Positions 33,219-41,927 of a stretch of 64,000 bases of DNA are shown in pieces (the first letter of the stretch is position 1; every line of letters starts with the position of its first letter). The notes below the pieces were generated by a model, which saw only the letters and a list, made by a program, of their open reading frames with translations, did not search any database and had not been told where the DNA came from. Source of the stretch: Mesorhizobium sp. ES1-1 (lineage in GTDB: Bacteria; Pseudomonadota; Alphaproteobacteria; Rhizobiales; Rhizobiaceae); contig NZ_JAIUGX010000010.1 of NCBI RefSeq assembly GCF_020164785.1, forward strand, positions 124,001 through 188,000, written 5' to 3'. The position numbers and the translations under genes are program-made.

Positions 33219-35782
33219 CTCGCCCTCGCCTGTCTTGCCTGATCGGCGCGCCGCACGATGAGCGTGTCGATGCCGATGGCGACCAGGATCACCAGGCCGT
33301 AAACGCCCTGCAGCCACAGCGGGTCAACGCGCACCAGAGTCAGCCCATTCTTGATGACAAGAAGCGTCAGCGCTCCAAGGATAATGCCGAGCAGTGTGCC
33401 GGAACCACCGCGAATAGCGACACCGCCTACCACCGCCGAAGCGATCACTGTCAGTTCGAAGCCGAGGGCGACGCGGGCGTCGATAGTGGCATAGCGGGAT
33501 GCCCACAGCGCGCCGCAGAGGCCACCCAGCAGACCAGCCACCCCGAACGCCAGCAGGATCCGACGGTCAACGGGAATGCCGATTAGGCGGGCGCCGTCCG
33601 GGTTGGAGCCGGTGGCAAACAGTTCGCGCCCGATGGCCGTGCGGTAAAGCAGCACGTAACCGGCGCACAGGATGAGAATGGCGATGACGACGATCAGAGG
33701 CACGCCGGCAATCCGCATGCCTGTCATGTCGAGCCAGCCCTGGGTGACTTCGTCGGCGCTGATCTGGTCGCCGGCGGCCCAAATCGAGTTGAAACCGCGA
33801 AAGATCGACATCGACGCCAGCGTGACCACAATGGCCGGGATCGTTCCCCGGGTAACAACGAGCCCGTTTATCAGGCCGGCCATGCCGCCGACCGCGCATG
33901 CCGTGGCAAGGCCGATGGCTATGTCGAGCCCCGGATAGGCCTGAACCATGCTGGCCGCCATGTAGGCCGAAAGCCCGATCACCGCGGCGATCGAGAGGTC
34001 GATATTTCGTGTGATCAGAACCAGCATCTGAGCGAGTGCTGCAACCACGAGCAAGGCAGCATCCATCGACACCGCTGTCAGGTTTGGCGCACTTACCATC
34101 CGCGGGTTTATGATGGTGACCGGAATGGCGACCGCCAGCATGGCGGCGAGCAACCCCAGCTCGCGCCGCTTCAGCAAATCGAATGGTCCCTTTTTCCTCT
34201 TCCGGAAGGGGCTCCGCTCTGCCAGCGCCGCCGGATCGACGCCCTCGCTGGTCTTGGTCGCCGCCTCCAGTACTTTCTCCTGGGTCGCCTCTCCCCTGGC
34301 GAATTCGGCCGTCTGGTGGCCTTCGCGCAGCACAACGATGCGGTCGCACATGCCGATCAACTCGGGCATTTCGGACGAGATCAGGATGATGGCCATGCCT
34401 TGCGCGGCGAGGTCGGCGATCATCGCGTGGACTTCCGCCTTGGTGCCGACATCGATGCCTTGCGTCGGCTCGTCGAGGATCAAGACCCGCGGCTCGGTGC
34501 GCAGCCATTTGGCCAACACCACCTTCTGCTGGTTGCCGCCGGACAATTCCTTGACGGGCTGGCCGTAACCGGAGAAGCGCAACTTCATTCGTTTCAGCCA
34601 GCCCGCGACCAGATCAATGGCGCGATCCGTGCCGTAAAGTCCGGCCGGCGCGGCTTTGTCGAGAACGGGCAGCACTGCGTTGTCGAGGATCGAGAAATCC
34701 ATCACCAGGCTCTGGCCCATGCGGTCTTCAGAGACATAGGCGATGCGAGCATCCATGGCGTCGCGCGCGGTTGCAAAGCGCAGAGCTTTGCCGTCGATCA
34801 GGATTTCGCCGGAGTCCGGCTGGTCGATCCCGAACAGCACGCGCGCGATCTCCGTCCGCCCACTGCCGACCAAGCCGCCAAGCCCAAGCACCTCTCCGGC
34901 GTGGAGCTTGAGATCGATGCCGGAAAAGCTGCCTGCTCTCGAAAGCCCCCTCGCCTCCATCACCAGCGCGCCGGTCTCGTGGCGCCGTTCGGGATAGAGG
35001 TCGGTCAGTTCGCGGCCGACCATCATGCTGATGGCAGCGGCGCGGCCGAGCTCTGCCTTGGACTTGACGCCGACCAGACGCCCGTCGCGCAGCACGGCAA
35101 TGCGGTCGGCGATACGGAAGATCTCGTCCATGCGGTGGCCGACGAACATCATCGCCACGCCATGCAGCCGCAGATCGGCAACGACGCTAAACAGCCTCTC
35201 GACCTCACGCTGCGACAGGGCCGCGGTGGGCTCGTCCATGATCAGCACACGCGCGTCGAGTGAGAGGGCGCGGGCGATCTCAACCAATTGCTGTTCGGAT
35301 GTTCGCAAGGTTCCCAGCTTTGTTTCGGCCGGCACATCGAGGCCGACCGTCGCCAGCACCTTGCGCGCGCCAGCCAGGATGGCTGCGTTGTCGATGCCGC
35401 CGAGGCGGTCGCGCGGCATGTGGCCGAGATAGATGTTTTCGGCAACCGAAAGGTCTGGAAACAGGCCGGGATGCTGGTGCATAACCGCGATGCCCGCAGC
35501 CTGGGCATCGTGCGGGGAATGGAACAATACGGGTTTGCCGTCGACTTCCACGCGGCCGCTCGTTGGGGCGTGCACACCTGCCAGCAGTTTGACGCAGGTG
35601 CTTTTGCCGGCTCCGTTTTCGCCAAGCAAAGCCAGCACCTCGCCGGAGCGCAATTCAAAGGACGCGTCCTTGAGGGCAATGGTGCCGCCAAAGGCCTTTG
35701 TCGCCTGAACAAGGGCCACGGGAACAGCCACGGTCCGCTTTATCGTGGCGTCGACCTGGCCTTGCGCGCCTGACTCTAGCAC
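33215..35782 (-). CDS. CUT2 sugar importer: ATPase and permease fused in one protein
   Basis: The 855-aa protein combines a duplicated sugar ABC ATPase (about 1-515) with a membrane permease (about 535-850). The first ATPase half has Walker A GENGAGKST and Walker B VLIMDEPTAA. The second has the degenerate P-loop GLVGSGRTE, signature LSGGNQQKV and VLILDEPTQG, the usual asymmetric pattern of RbsA/RhaT. The permease half has LITRNIDLSIAAVIGLSAYM and VIASAVVGGVAIRGGSG. These are normally separate polypeptides. The start is GTG 35782 with GGGAGG 5 nt upstream. It heads the operon and is divergent from a ROK repressor. Confidence 0.88.
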   Translation of the reverse strand: MLESGAQGQVDATIKRTVAVPVALVQATKAFGGTIALKDASFELRSGEVLALLGENGAGKSTCVKLLAGVHAPTSGRVEVDGKPVLFHSPHDAQAAGIAVMHQHPGLFPDLSVAENIYLGHMPRDRLGGIDNAAILAGARKVLATVGLDVPAETKLGTLRTSEQQLVEIARALSLDARVLIMDEPTAALSQREVERLFSVVADLRLHGVAMMFVGHRMDEIFRIADRIAVLRDGRLVGVKSKAELGRAAAISMMVGRELTDLYPERRHETGALVMEARGLSRAGSFSGIDLKLHAGEVLGLGGLVGSGRTEIARVLFGIDQPDSGEILIDGKALRFATARDAMDARIAYVSEDRMGQSLVMDFSILDNAVLPVLDKAAPAGLYGTDRAIDLVAGWLKRMKLRFSGYGQPVKELSGGNQQKVVLAKWLRTEPRVLILDEPTQGIDVGTKAEVHAMIADLAAQGMAIILISSEMPELIGMCDRIVVLREGHQTAEFARGEATQEKVLEAATKTSEGVDPAALAERSPFRKRKKGPFDLLKRRELGLLAAMLAVAIPVTIINPRMVSAPNLTAVSMDAALLVVAALAQMLVLITRNIDLSIAAVIGLSAYMAASMVQAYPGLDIAIGLATACAVGGMAGLINGLVVTRGTIPAIVVTLASMSIFRGFNSIWAAGDQISADEVTQGWLDMTGMRIAGVPLIVVIAILILCAGYVLLYRTAIGRELFATGSNPDGARLIGIPVDRRILLAFGVAGLLGGLCGALWASRYATIDARVALGFELTVIASAVVGGVAIRGGSGTLLGIILGALTLLVIKNGLTLVRVDPLWLQGVYGLVILVAIGIDTLIVRRADQARQARAR

Positions 35783-35970
35783 CGATCCTCCCAGTCGCTG
35801 TTCTTTTTTTAAATTTGCTATATTAAATGCTCCGCGACGGCAACCAAAAAATTGACTTCCGCCGCCCCGGGAGGCACTGTCGTGTTGCGGGGGAGAAGCC
35901 GCGACCGCGGCAGCTTGAAATCTCCGGGCGGCCGAAATAACGCCGCGAGACATGAATGGAGGCGCCGGTT
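35783..35970. promoter_or_regulatory. Divergent promoter region between importer operon and ROK regulator
   Basis: The 188-base gap contains an AT-rich block at about 35806-35830 (runs of T, AAATTTGC, TATATTAAATGC) that stands out in GC-rich surroundings. ROK repressors usually bind AT-rich palindromes, so this is the likely operator and promoter of the importer operon. No precise operator can be defined. Confidence 0.4.
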
Positions 35971-37221
35971 TTGTCTGGAAAGGGCAGTAATTCTGTCAAG
36001 GTTCGGCACTACAACGAGCGTTTCGTGCTTGATGCCATCCGCCGGCTGAAGGAGGCCTCCAAGTCCGATCTGGCGCGCGCGGCGAATCTTACGCCTGCTG
36101 CGGTGGCCGCCATTGTCGACGGGTTGGAGTCCTCTGGATTCGTAAAGCAAGTCGGAAAAAGGTTCGGTCAACGCGGTTCTCCTTCCACACTCTACAGGCT
36201 TGCGCCCGAGCGCATCTACAGCATCGGCATAAAGATCGGTCGGCGCGCGCTGGAGGCGGTGCTTGTCGACTTTGCCGGCGAGGTCCGCTCGCGCGAGTCG
36301 CATGAATATTTGTATCCGGATCCCGATATCGTGGTCAGGGCCGGAAATAAGTCGCTTGTCAATTTCGACAAGGTGATCGCCGGACTTGGCGACGCCAGCA
36401 TTGTGGGTGTCGGCATCGCTTCGCCCTATTTCTTCGGCGGCTGGAGCGAGGAGCTGGGCTTTCCGGACGACCTTGGCAGCCGCTGGGAGACAATTGAGCT
36501 GACGACATTCTTCGCCACGGGGCAGAAGACGCCAGTCTTCGTCGAAAACGACGCGTCGGCGGCGGCGCTGGCCGAACTCATCCAAGGAGCCGGCGCGCGC
36601 TTCCGCGACTTCATGCATATCTCGATCGACACTTTTGTCGGCGGCGGGCTTGTGCAAGGCGGTAAGGTCCATACGGGTCCGCATGGCAACAGCGCCGCGC
36701 TTGGACCGTTGCCGGTTTCACCTTCGAGCCTCGATTCCGTAGCGGCCAAGCCGGCGCGCTACCAGAGCCTGCTGCATCGAGCTTCGATCTATGTTCTGGT
36801 CAATCATCTCAAATCCCGCGGCGTCGAGATCAATCGCGTGCGGGAACTGGATCCGCTGCCGCCTGGAGCACGTGAGCCATTGTTCGAATGGATCGAAGAC
36901 TGCGCCAACGCGCTGGTCGAAGCGATCATCGCCATCACCTCCGTTATCGACATCGAAGCGATCGTCCTCGACAGCATTCTGCCGCGGCCCATCCAACTTG
37001 AGTTGCTTGCGAGGGTGCAGACCCGGTTCAACCGCACCGGCGCGCTTGGCATCGTGGCGCCGGAAATCGTGTCGGGACAATTCGGCCCAGAGGCGTCACC
37101 GATCGGCGCGGCCATGCTGCCGTTCTCGGCGCTGCTGGCCCCTGACAGCGGCGTGCTGATGATCGGCAAGGACAGAACAATGCTGCCAGGCAGCCTCTCG
37201 AGGCTGGCCGGCCAGAAGTGA
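35971..37221 (+). CDS. ROK-family transcriptional repressor
   Basis: The 416-aa protein has an N-terminal winged helix (about residues 10-65: KSDLARAANLTPAAVAAIVDGLES) and a ROK sugar-kinase-like domain with IVGVGIASP, PVFVENDASAAALAE and FVGGGLVQGGKV. The cysteine-rich zinc motif of many ROK proteins is not evident. Two starts are possible: ATG 35956 or TTG 35971. GGAGG at 35958-35962 sits 8 nt before the TTG and inside the longer frame, which favours TTG. It is divergent from the CUT2 importer and likely represses it until its sugar ligand is present. Confidence 0.85.
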   Translation: MSGKGSNSVKVRHYNERFVLDAIRRLKEASKSDLARAANLTPAAVAAIVDGLESSGFVKQVGKRFGQRGSPSTLYRLAPERIYSIGIKIGRRALEAVLVDFAGEVRSRESHEYLYPDPDIVVRAGNKSLVNFDKVIAGLGDASIVGVGIASPYFFGGWSEELGFPDDLGSRWETIELTTFFATGQKTPVFVENDASAAALAELIQGAGARFRDFMHISIDTFVGGGLVQGGKVHTGPHGNSAALGPLPVSPSSLDSVAAKPARYQSLLHRASIYVLVNHLKSRGVEINRVRELDPLPPGAREPLFEWIEDCANALVEAIIAITSVIDIEAIVLDSILPRPIQLELLARVQTRFNRTGALGIVAPEIVSGQFGPEASPIGAAMLPFSALLAPDSGVLMIGKDRTMLPGSLSRLAGQK

Positions 37222-37280
37222 GCGCTAGGGTGTGGCGCCAGAAGGCGCACGCACTTTGGCAAGGCGACCGTAGCGAACCC

Positions 37281-38171
37281 TCACTCCTTCACTGCGCCTG
37301 TCATTGAGGAGACGTAGTGTTCGACGAAGAATGAATAGAGCACCACCACCGGCAGGGAGCCGATCAGCGCGCCCGCCATCAACGCTCCCCATTCATAGAC
37401 GTCCGACCGCACGAGTTCGGTAAGCACGCCGACCGGGACGGTCTTGTTTTCGGACGACTGGATGAAAGTCAGCGCATAAATGAACTCGTTCCAGGACAGG
37501 GTGAAGGCGAAGATGCCGGCGGAAATCAGGCCCGGTACCGAGAGCGGCAGCACGATCTTGGTCAGGATCTGCCAGCGGCTTGCCCCGTCGATCAGCGCGC
37601 ATTCTTCCAGTTCGAACGGGATCGAGCGGAAGTAACCCATCAACAGCCATGTGCAGAACGGGATGAGAAAGGTCGGGTAGGTAAGGATCAGAGCGAAAGG
37701 CGTGTCGTAAAGGCCAAGGTTGAACACCATGACCGAGAGCGGAATGAACAGGATCGACGGCGGCACGAGATAGGCAAGGAAAACCGCCAGGCCGACCTGC
37801 CGCGCCCCGGAGAAGCGCAGCCTTTCAATCGCATAGGCCGCGAACACTGAGGCCAGCAGCGACAGGAACGTAGCGGCTGTCGAGATGATGATCGTGTTGA
37901 GCAGCCATCCCGGATAGGACGTGTCGAAGAGCAGATAGCGGATGTGCTCCAATGTCGGGTGCACCACCCAGAACGGGTTGAAGTTCTGATAGTCGGTCAT
38001 CTCCAGATTGGGCTTAACTGCCGTGATCGTCATCCAGTAGAACGGGAACAGCAGCACGATGACGAACACCAGCAGCGGCAGATAGACGGTCACGACGCGC
38101 CGGGGCAGGCTCTGGAGATAACCCATGCCGCCTTCGTCTGTTTCCGGACGGTTGCTTTCTATTGCGGCCAT
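37281..38171 (-). CDS. CUT1 sugar ABC transporter permease (MalG-like)
   Basis: The 296-aa permease has six helices and the binding-protein-dependent permease EAA loop, ECALIDGASRWQILTKIVLPLSVPG, near residues 190-215. It pairs with the preceding MalF-type permease, whose stop is one base away. It ends the operon ATPase, binding protein, MalF-like, MalG-like. Imports an unidentified mono- or oligosaccharide or polyol. Confidence 0.9.
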   Translation of the reverse strand: MAAIESNRPETDEGGMGYLQSLPRRVVTVYLPLLVFVIVLLFPFYWMTITAVKPNLEMTDYQNFNPFWVVHPTLEHIRYLLFDTSYPGWLLNTIIISTAATFLSLLASVFAAYAIERLRFSGARQVGLAVFLAYLVPPSILFIPLSVMVFNLGLYDTPFALILTYPTFLIPFCTWLLMGYFRSIPFELEECALIDGASRWQILTKIVLPLSVPGLISAGIFAFTLSWNEFIYALTFIQSSENKTVPVGVLTELVRSDVYEWGALMAGALIGSLPVVVLYSFFVEHYVSSMTGAVKE

Positions 38172-38172
38172 A

Positions 38173-39111
38173 TCAGTCTCCGCCGCCCTGCTGCCATTTG
38201 CGGCGCTGCAGCCCGAAATAGCTGAACAGGATCGCAGCGAGCAGGAATGGGATCATGGCGACCGCGATCGCAGCGCCCTCGCCTAGCTGACCGCCGGAAA
38301 TGCCGCGCTGGAACGACAGCGTCGCCATCAAATGGGTTGCGTTCACGGGCCCGCCGCGGGTCAGCACATAGATCAGCTGGAAATCGGTGAAGGTGAACAG
38401 GACCGAGAACGTCATCGTGATGGCGATGATGGGCGTCAGCAACGGCAACGTCACGTAGCGGAACAATTGCCAGCGGCTGGCTCCATCGAGGGTGGCGGCT
38501 TCATAGAGGGATTGAGGGATCGTCTGCAGGCCGGCAAGCAGCGTGATCGCGACAAAGGGAATGCCGCGCCACACATTGGCGGCGATGACCGAGGCGCGCG
38601 CGTTTGTCGGATCACCGAGGAAGTTGATGCGGTGGTCGATAAGCCCCATCTGCTGCAAGGCCCATGACAGGATCGAGAACTGCGCGTCGTAGATCCACCA
38701 GAAGGCGATCGCCGACAACACCGTCGGCACCACCCACGGCAACAGGACGACGGCGCGAAAGAAGGATTTGAAGGGCAGGTTCTGGTTGAGGATAAGCGCC
38801 AGCCAGAGGCCGAGCACGAATTTCAGGATCGAGGCGCTGATGGTGTAGAGCAAGGTGTTGAAGACAGAGAGCCAGAAGACGGCGTCGCTCCAAAGATATT
38901 CGTAGTTCTCGAGGCCAACAAAGATGCCGGGGCGGCCGATGCGGGCATCAGTGAAGCCGAGCCAGACGCCGAGCCCGAGCGGATAGGTCAGGAACACCAG
39001 CAGCAGCGCCGCCGCCGGCAGCATGAAACCGAAGCCAAGCGCGTTGCGACTTTCGGACAGGCGCGAAAGGATCGACGGACGCGGCTGAACGACGACGGAC
39101 GGCACGGCCAT
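38173..39111 (-). CDS. CUT1 sugar ABC transporter permease (MalF-like)
   Basis: This 312-aa permease has about six helices and the EAA loop SLYEAATLDGASRWQLFRYVTLPLL (about residues 205-230). A short proline-rich cytoplasmic N-terminus precedes the first helix. It is separated from the binding-protein gene by a strong hairpin (39151-39183), which can lower its expression relative to the binding protein. Its stop is one base from the start of the MalG-like gene. Confidence 0.9.
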   Translation of the reverse strand: MAVPSVVVQPRPSILSRLSESRNALGFGFMLPAAALLLVFLTYPLGLGVWLGFTDARIGRPGIFVGLENYEYLWSDAVFWLSVFNTLLYTISASILKFVLGLWLALILNQNLPFKSFFRAVVLLPWVVPTVLSAIAFWWIYDAQFSILSWALQQMGLIDHRINFLGDPTNARASVIAANVWRGIPFVAITLLAGLQTIPQSLYEAATLDGASRWQLFRYVTLPLLTPIIAITMTFSVLFTFTDFQLIYVLTRGGPVNATHLMATLSFQRGISGGQLGEGAAIAVAMIPFLLAAILFSYFGLQRRKWQQGGGD

Positions 39112-39150
39112 GGGGGTCGGCTCCTGTTGAAGTCATTTGATTGGCCGGAT

Positions 39151-39183
39151 AGCCAGCCGGGCAGCAGAGCTGCCCGGCTGGCT
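39151..39183 (-). terminator. Strong intercistronic hairpin after the binding-protein gene
   Basis: A 15-bp perfect inverted repeat, AGCCAGCCGGGCAGC and its complement, with a 3-base AGA loop lies between the binding-protein stop (39188) and the MalF-like start (39111). No T-run follows. In ABC operons such elements stabilise the upstream mRNA or partly attenuate transcription, giving an excess of binding protein over permease. Confidence 0.7.
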
Positions 39184-39187
39184 CGCA

Positions 39188-40513
39188 TCAAACGCGATAG
39201 TAGCGGTTCGCGCGCTTCTCGGCCTCTTCCATCGCCTCTTGCGGCGTCGCTTGGCCGGTGACGGCCTTGGCAAACATATCAACCAGCACATAGTCGGCCA
39301 TGGTTGCCGCCGAGGCATAGCCCAGCGGCCCGGCAAAGCCATTCGGTCGCAGCGTCGCCGACGCCTTTGCGTAGGCAGCATTGTTGCGGTCGGCCGTCCA
39401 TACAGGATTATTGTCGAACGCCTTGAGCGTCTGGCAGCAATAGCCGGCCGAGGAGGTGATCCAGCTCGACATTTGCGGTTCTTCGAACATGAACTGCAAG
39501 TAGGCTTTGGCCGCGTTCGGGTAAGGCGTGTAGTCGAAGATGACGGCGGTGGTCACCTGGAACAGCTCGACGGATTTTCCGATGGGACCGATCGGCAGGT
39601 TGGTCGTGCGCGTATCCTTGGCGATTTCGGTTAGTTTCGGATCCTTGTCCTTGTTGATCTTGGCCGTGTTGTAGGCTGAAATGCCGTTGGCGATCACGCT
39701 CAGCTCGCCAGCCAGGTAGGCTCGGTTGTTGTTGACGTCGAGCCAGCTCTCAGTGCCCGGAATGAATGTCTTGTAAAGCTGCTGCGCGTATTCGATCGCC
39801 TTCATGGTTTCGGGGCTGTTGATCGTCACCTTGCCCTTCTCGTCGACCATCTGGCCGCCGTGGCTCCAAAGCAGCCAGTGCGCGTAATTGTTGCCGTCGC
39901 CGACGCCATGGCCGTGCGTGAAACCGGCGGGATGTCCCTTCGCCTTCAGCGCTTTGCAAAGTTCGAGGAAGCCTGCCGTGTCTTTCGGAAATTCCGAGAA
40001 GCCAGCTTCCTTCACCCAGCTCTCGCGATAGACAATCGCGTTGCCGATGGTGGCCAGCGGCAGGCCGATGAACTTTCCTTCCCGTGTCGCATACTGCTTT
40101 GGTCCCTCATGCCAGCCGCCGTATTTCGACCCGAGATATTCGCCCAGCTCGGTCACGTCGTGCAGCTTGTCGGGATATTGGTGTGGATCGTCGAACCAGA
40201 CGAACATCAGGTCGGGGCCGGATCCGACATTGGCGGCGACCGCTGCCTTGGGCCGAATGTCCTCCCAGCTTTCCTTGTCGACACGAACCTCGACACCGGT
40301 GGCTTCGGTGAATTTCTTGGTGTTGGCCAGCCACTGGTCCTCGTCGCCCTGGACGAAGGGTGACCAGCGCAGCAGCCTGAGCTTGGCGCCTTCCTCGGGT
40401 TTGTATTTGGGTCCCTCCTGGGCAAAGGCGGGCGAGTTGATGAACCGGCTTCCCAAGGCACCCGCCGCAGCAGCGGCGGTGGTGCGGATTACGTCGCGTC
40501 TGGTGACCTTCAT
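39188..40513 (-). CDS. CUT1 sugar ABC transporter, extracellular solute-binding protein family 1
   Basis: The 441-aa protein binds the imported sugar in the periplasm. Its N-terminus, MKVTRRDVIRTTAAAAAGALG, carries the twin-arginine pair (TRRDVI) of a Tat signal, with probable cleavage after SPAFAQ. The mature part is a family 1 (MalE/UgpB-like) binding protein, with LRLLRWSPFV, GSGPDLMFVWFDDP and ALKAKGHPAGFTHG. The gene follows the ATPase gene by 35 nt. Ligand unknown. Confidence 0.88.
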   Translation of the reverse strand: MKVTRRDVIRTTAAAAAGALGSRFINSPAFAQEGPKYKPEEGAKLRLLRWSPFVQGDEDQWLANTKKFTEATGVEVRVDKESWEDIRPKAAVAANVGSGPDLMFVWFDDPHQYPDKLHDVTELGEYLGSKYGGWHEGPKQYATREGKFIGLPLATIGNAIVYRESWVKEAGFSEFPKDTAGFLELCKALKAKGHPAGFTHGHGVGDGNNYAHWLLWSHGGQMVDEKGKVTINSPETMKAIEYAQQLYKTFIPGTESWLDVNNNRAYLAGELSVIANGISAYNTAKINKDKDPKLTEIAKDTRTTNLPIGPIGKSVELFQVTTAVIFDYTPYPNAAKAYLQFMFEEPQMSSWITSSAGYCCQTLKAFDNNPVWTADRNNAAYAKASATLRPNGFAGPLGYASAATMADYVLVDMFAKAVTGQATPQEAMEEAEKRANRYYRV

Positions 40514-40548
40514 GCTTATCTCCTCCTGTCGATTCCTCGTGGTGATCC

Positions 40549-41631
40549 CTATTGCCTGATGCGCGTGTCCAATCGCTTCCCGGTCTCGGCGTTGAAAAGG
40601 TGGATGAGTCCCGGCTCGGCGGTGAGGTGGATGGTTTCTCCCGGCGTGAAAGCATGGCGCTCCCGGAAATTGGCGACGATCTCGTCACCCCCCGAAGTGC
40701 GGCCGATGAGCTGCACCTCCGATCCGGTCGGTTCGACCACCACGACGGTGACGGGAATGCCGTGATCGGAGAGCTGCAAATGCTCGGGCCGGATCCCCAA
40801 CACCACGGGCTGGCCATTGCCAACGGAAAGTGCCGAGGCCAGCGGGACCGAAATGCTCCCGGCGCCGCGAAAGGTCGGCGAGCCTTCGGTGGCGATTTCA
40901 CCCTTCAGCAGGTTCATGGCCGGCGAGCCGATAAAGCTGGCGACAAAAAGATTGTCCGGCCGATCATAGAGTTCCAGCGGCGGCCCGATCTGCTCGACGA
41001 TGCCGTCATGCATGACAACGATCTTGTCCGCCATGGTCATGGCTTCGATCTGGTCGTGGGTGACATAGACCGTGGTCGTCTTCAGGCGCTGGTGCAGCTC
41101 CTTGATTTCGGCGCGCATTTGCACCCTGAGCTTGGCATCCAGATTGGACAGCGGCTCGTCGAAAAGGAAGACCGCCGGATCGCGCACGATCGCGCGGCCC
41201 ATGGCAACGCGCTGGCGCTGGCCGCCGGAAAGCTGACGGGGATAGCGCGACAGCAGCGGCACCAGCCCGAGGATTTCGGCGGCCCGGCGAACACCGGCAT
41301 CGCTCTCTGTCTTGGAGACACCTTTGAGCATCAGCGAGAACGCCATGTTCTCGGCGACTGTCATGTGCGGGTAGAGCGCGTAATTCTGGAAGACCATCGC
41401 GACGTCGCGTTCCTTTGGCGCAACGTTGTTGACGACACGATTGCCGATCATGATCTGGCCGCGAGAGATTTTTTCCAGGCCAGCGATCATCCTGAGAAGG
41501 GTCGATTTTCCGCAGCCCGAGGGCCCGACCAGCGTGACGAACTCGCCGTCTTCTATATCGACACTGACGCCGTGGAGAATCTCGGCGGTCCCGAATGATT
41601 TGTAGACTTCGCCAATTGCGACAGCCGCCAT
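40549..41631 (-). CDS. CUT1 sugar ABC transporter ATPase (UgpC/MalK-like)
   Basis: The 360-aa ATPase powers the CUT1 importer. It shows Walker A GPSGCGKST (about residues 37-45), signature LSGGQRQRVAMGRA, Walker B VFLFDEPLSNLDAKLR and a switch histidine in YVTHDQIEAMT. A C-terminal TOBE/regulatory domain follows (about 240-360), including LGIRPEHL. It is the first gene of the operon; palindromic operator-like sites lie about 105-140 bases upstream. Confidence 0.92.
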   Translation of the reverse strand: MAAVAIGEVYKSFGTAEILHGVSVDIEDGEFVTLVGPSGCGKSTLLRMIAGLEKISRGQIMIGNRVVNNVAPKERDVAMVFQNYALYPHMTVAENMAFSLMLKGVSKTESDAGVRRAAEILGLVPLLSRYPRQLSGGQRQRVAMGRAIVRDPAVFLFDEPLSNLDAKLRVQMRAEIKELHQRLKTTTVYVTHDQIEAMTMADKIVVMHDGIVEQIGPPLELYDRPDNLFVASFIGSPAMNLLKGEIATEGSPTFRGAGSISVPLASALSVGNGQPVVLGIRPEHLQLSDHGIPVTVVVVEPTGSEVQLIGRTSGGDEIVANFRERHAFTPGETIHLTAEPGLIHLFNAETGKRLDTRIRQ

Positions 41632-41734
41632 CGATTCCTCCCGAATGCTTCCCGCGACTTCGCCGAAGGAAACCGCCTCGTGTCAGGTCCGCGATAGCGC
41701 AGGTTCTCCTCCCCTGCTCACGCGACCGTGAAAC

Positions 41735-41746
41735 GGTAGCGCTACC
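41735..41746. promoter_or_regulatory. Perfect palindrome, candidate LacI-family operator
   Basis: GGTAGCGCTACC is a 12-base perfect palindrome located 104 bases upstream of the CUT1 ATPase start. Even palindromes with a central CG or GC step are typical of LacI/GalR-family operators. No LacI-family gene is in the window, so the regulator would be encoded elsewhere. Confidence 0.55.
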
Positions 41747-41756
41747 ACACCGGGCT

Positions 41757-41769
41757 GTAAAGAGTTTAC
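41757..41769. promoter_or_regulatory. Second inverted repeat upstream of CUT1 operon
   Basis: GTAAA and TTTAC flank a 3-base GAG spacer (41757-41769), starting 11 bases beyond the GGTAGCGCTACC palindrome. It could be a second regulator site or part of a combined promoter-operator region. Confidence 0.4.
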
Positions 41770-41927
41770 TCCACCCCAGGTTGGCCCGCCGGTCGATCCA
41801 TCAGTCCTCTGAGCGGTCATGCGCGCGTGGCCGACTGCGTAAATGCAAGGATCATGATCGGCCCGAAAAGCGCAAGGTCAGCGCCATTCGGGCACGAGCA
41901 ACAGCGCTTGCACATCGGCATGCCAAC

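Noticed and set aside
34316..35263. Plus-strand frame of 315 codons
   Set aside because: Antisense to the fused ATPase-permease gene, whose conserved motifs are certain.
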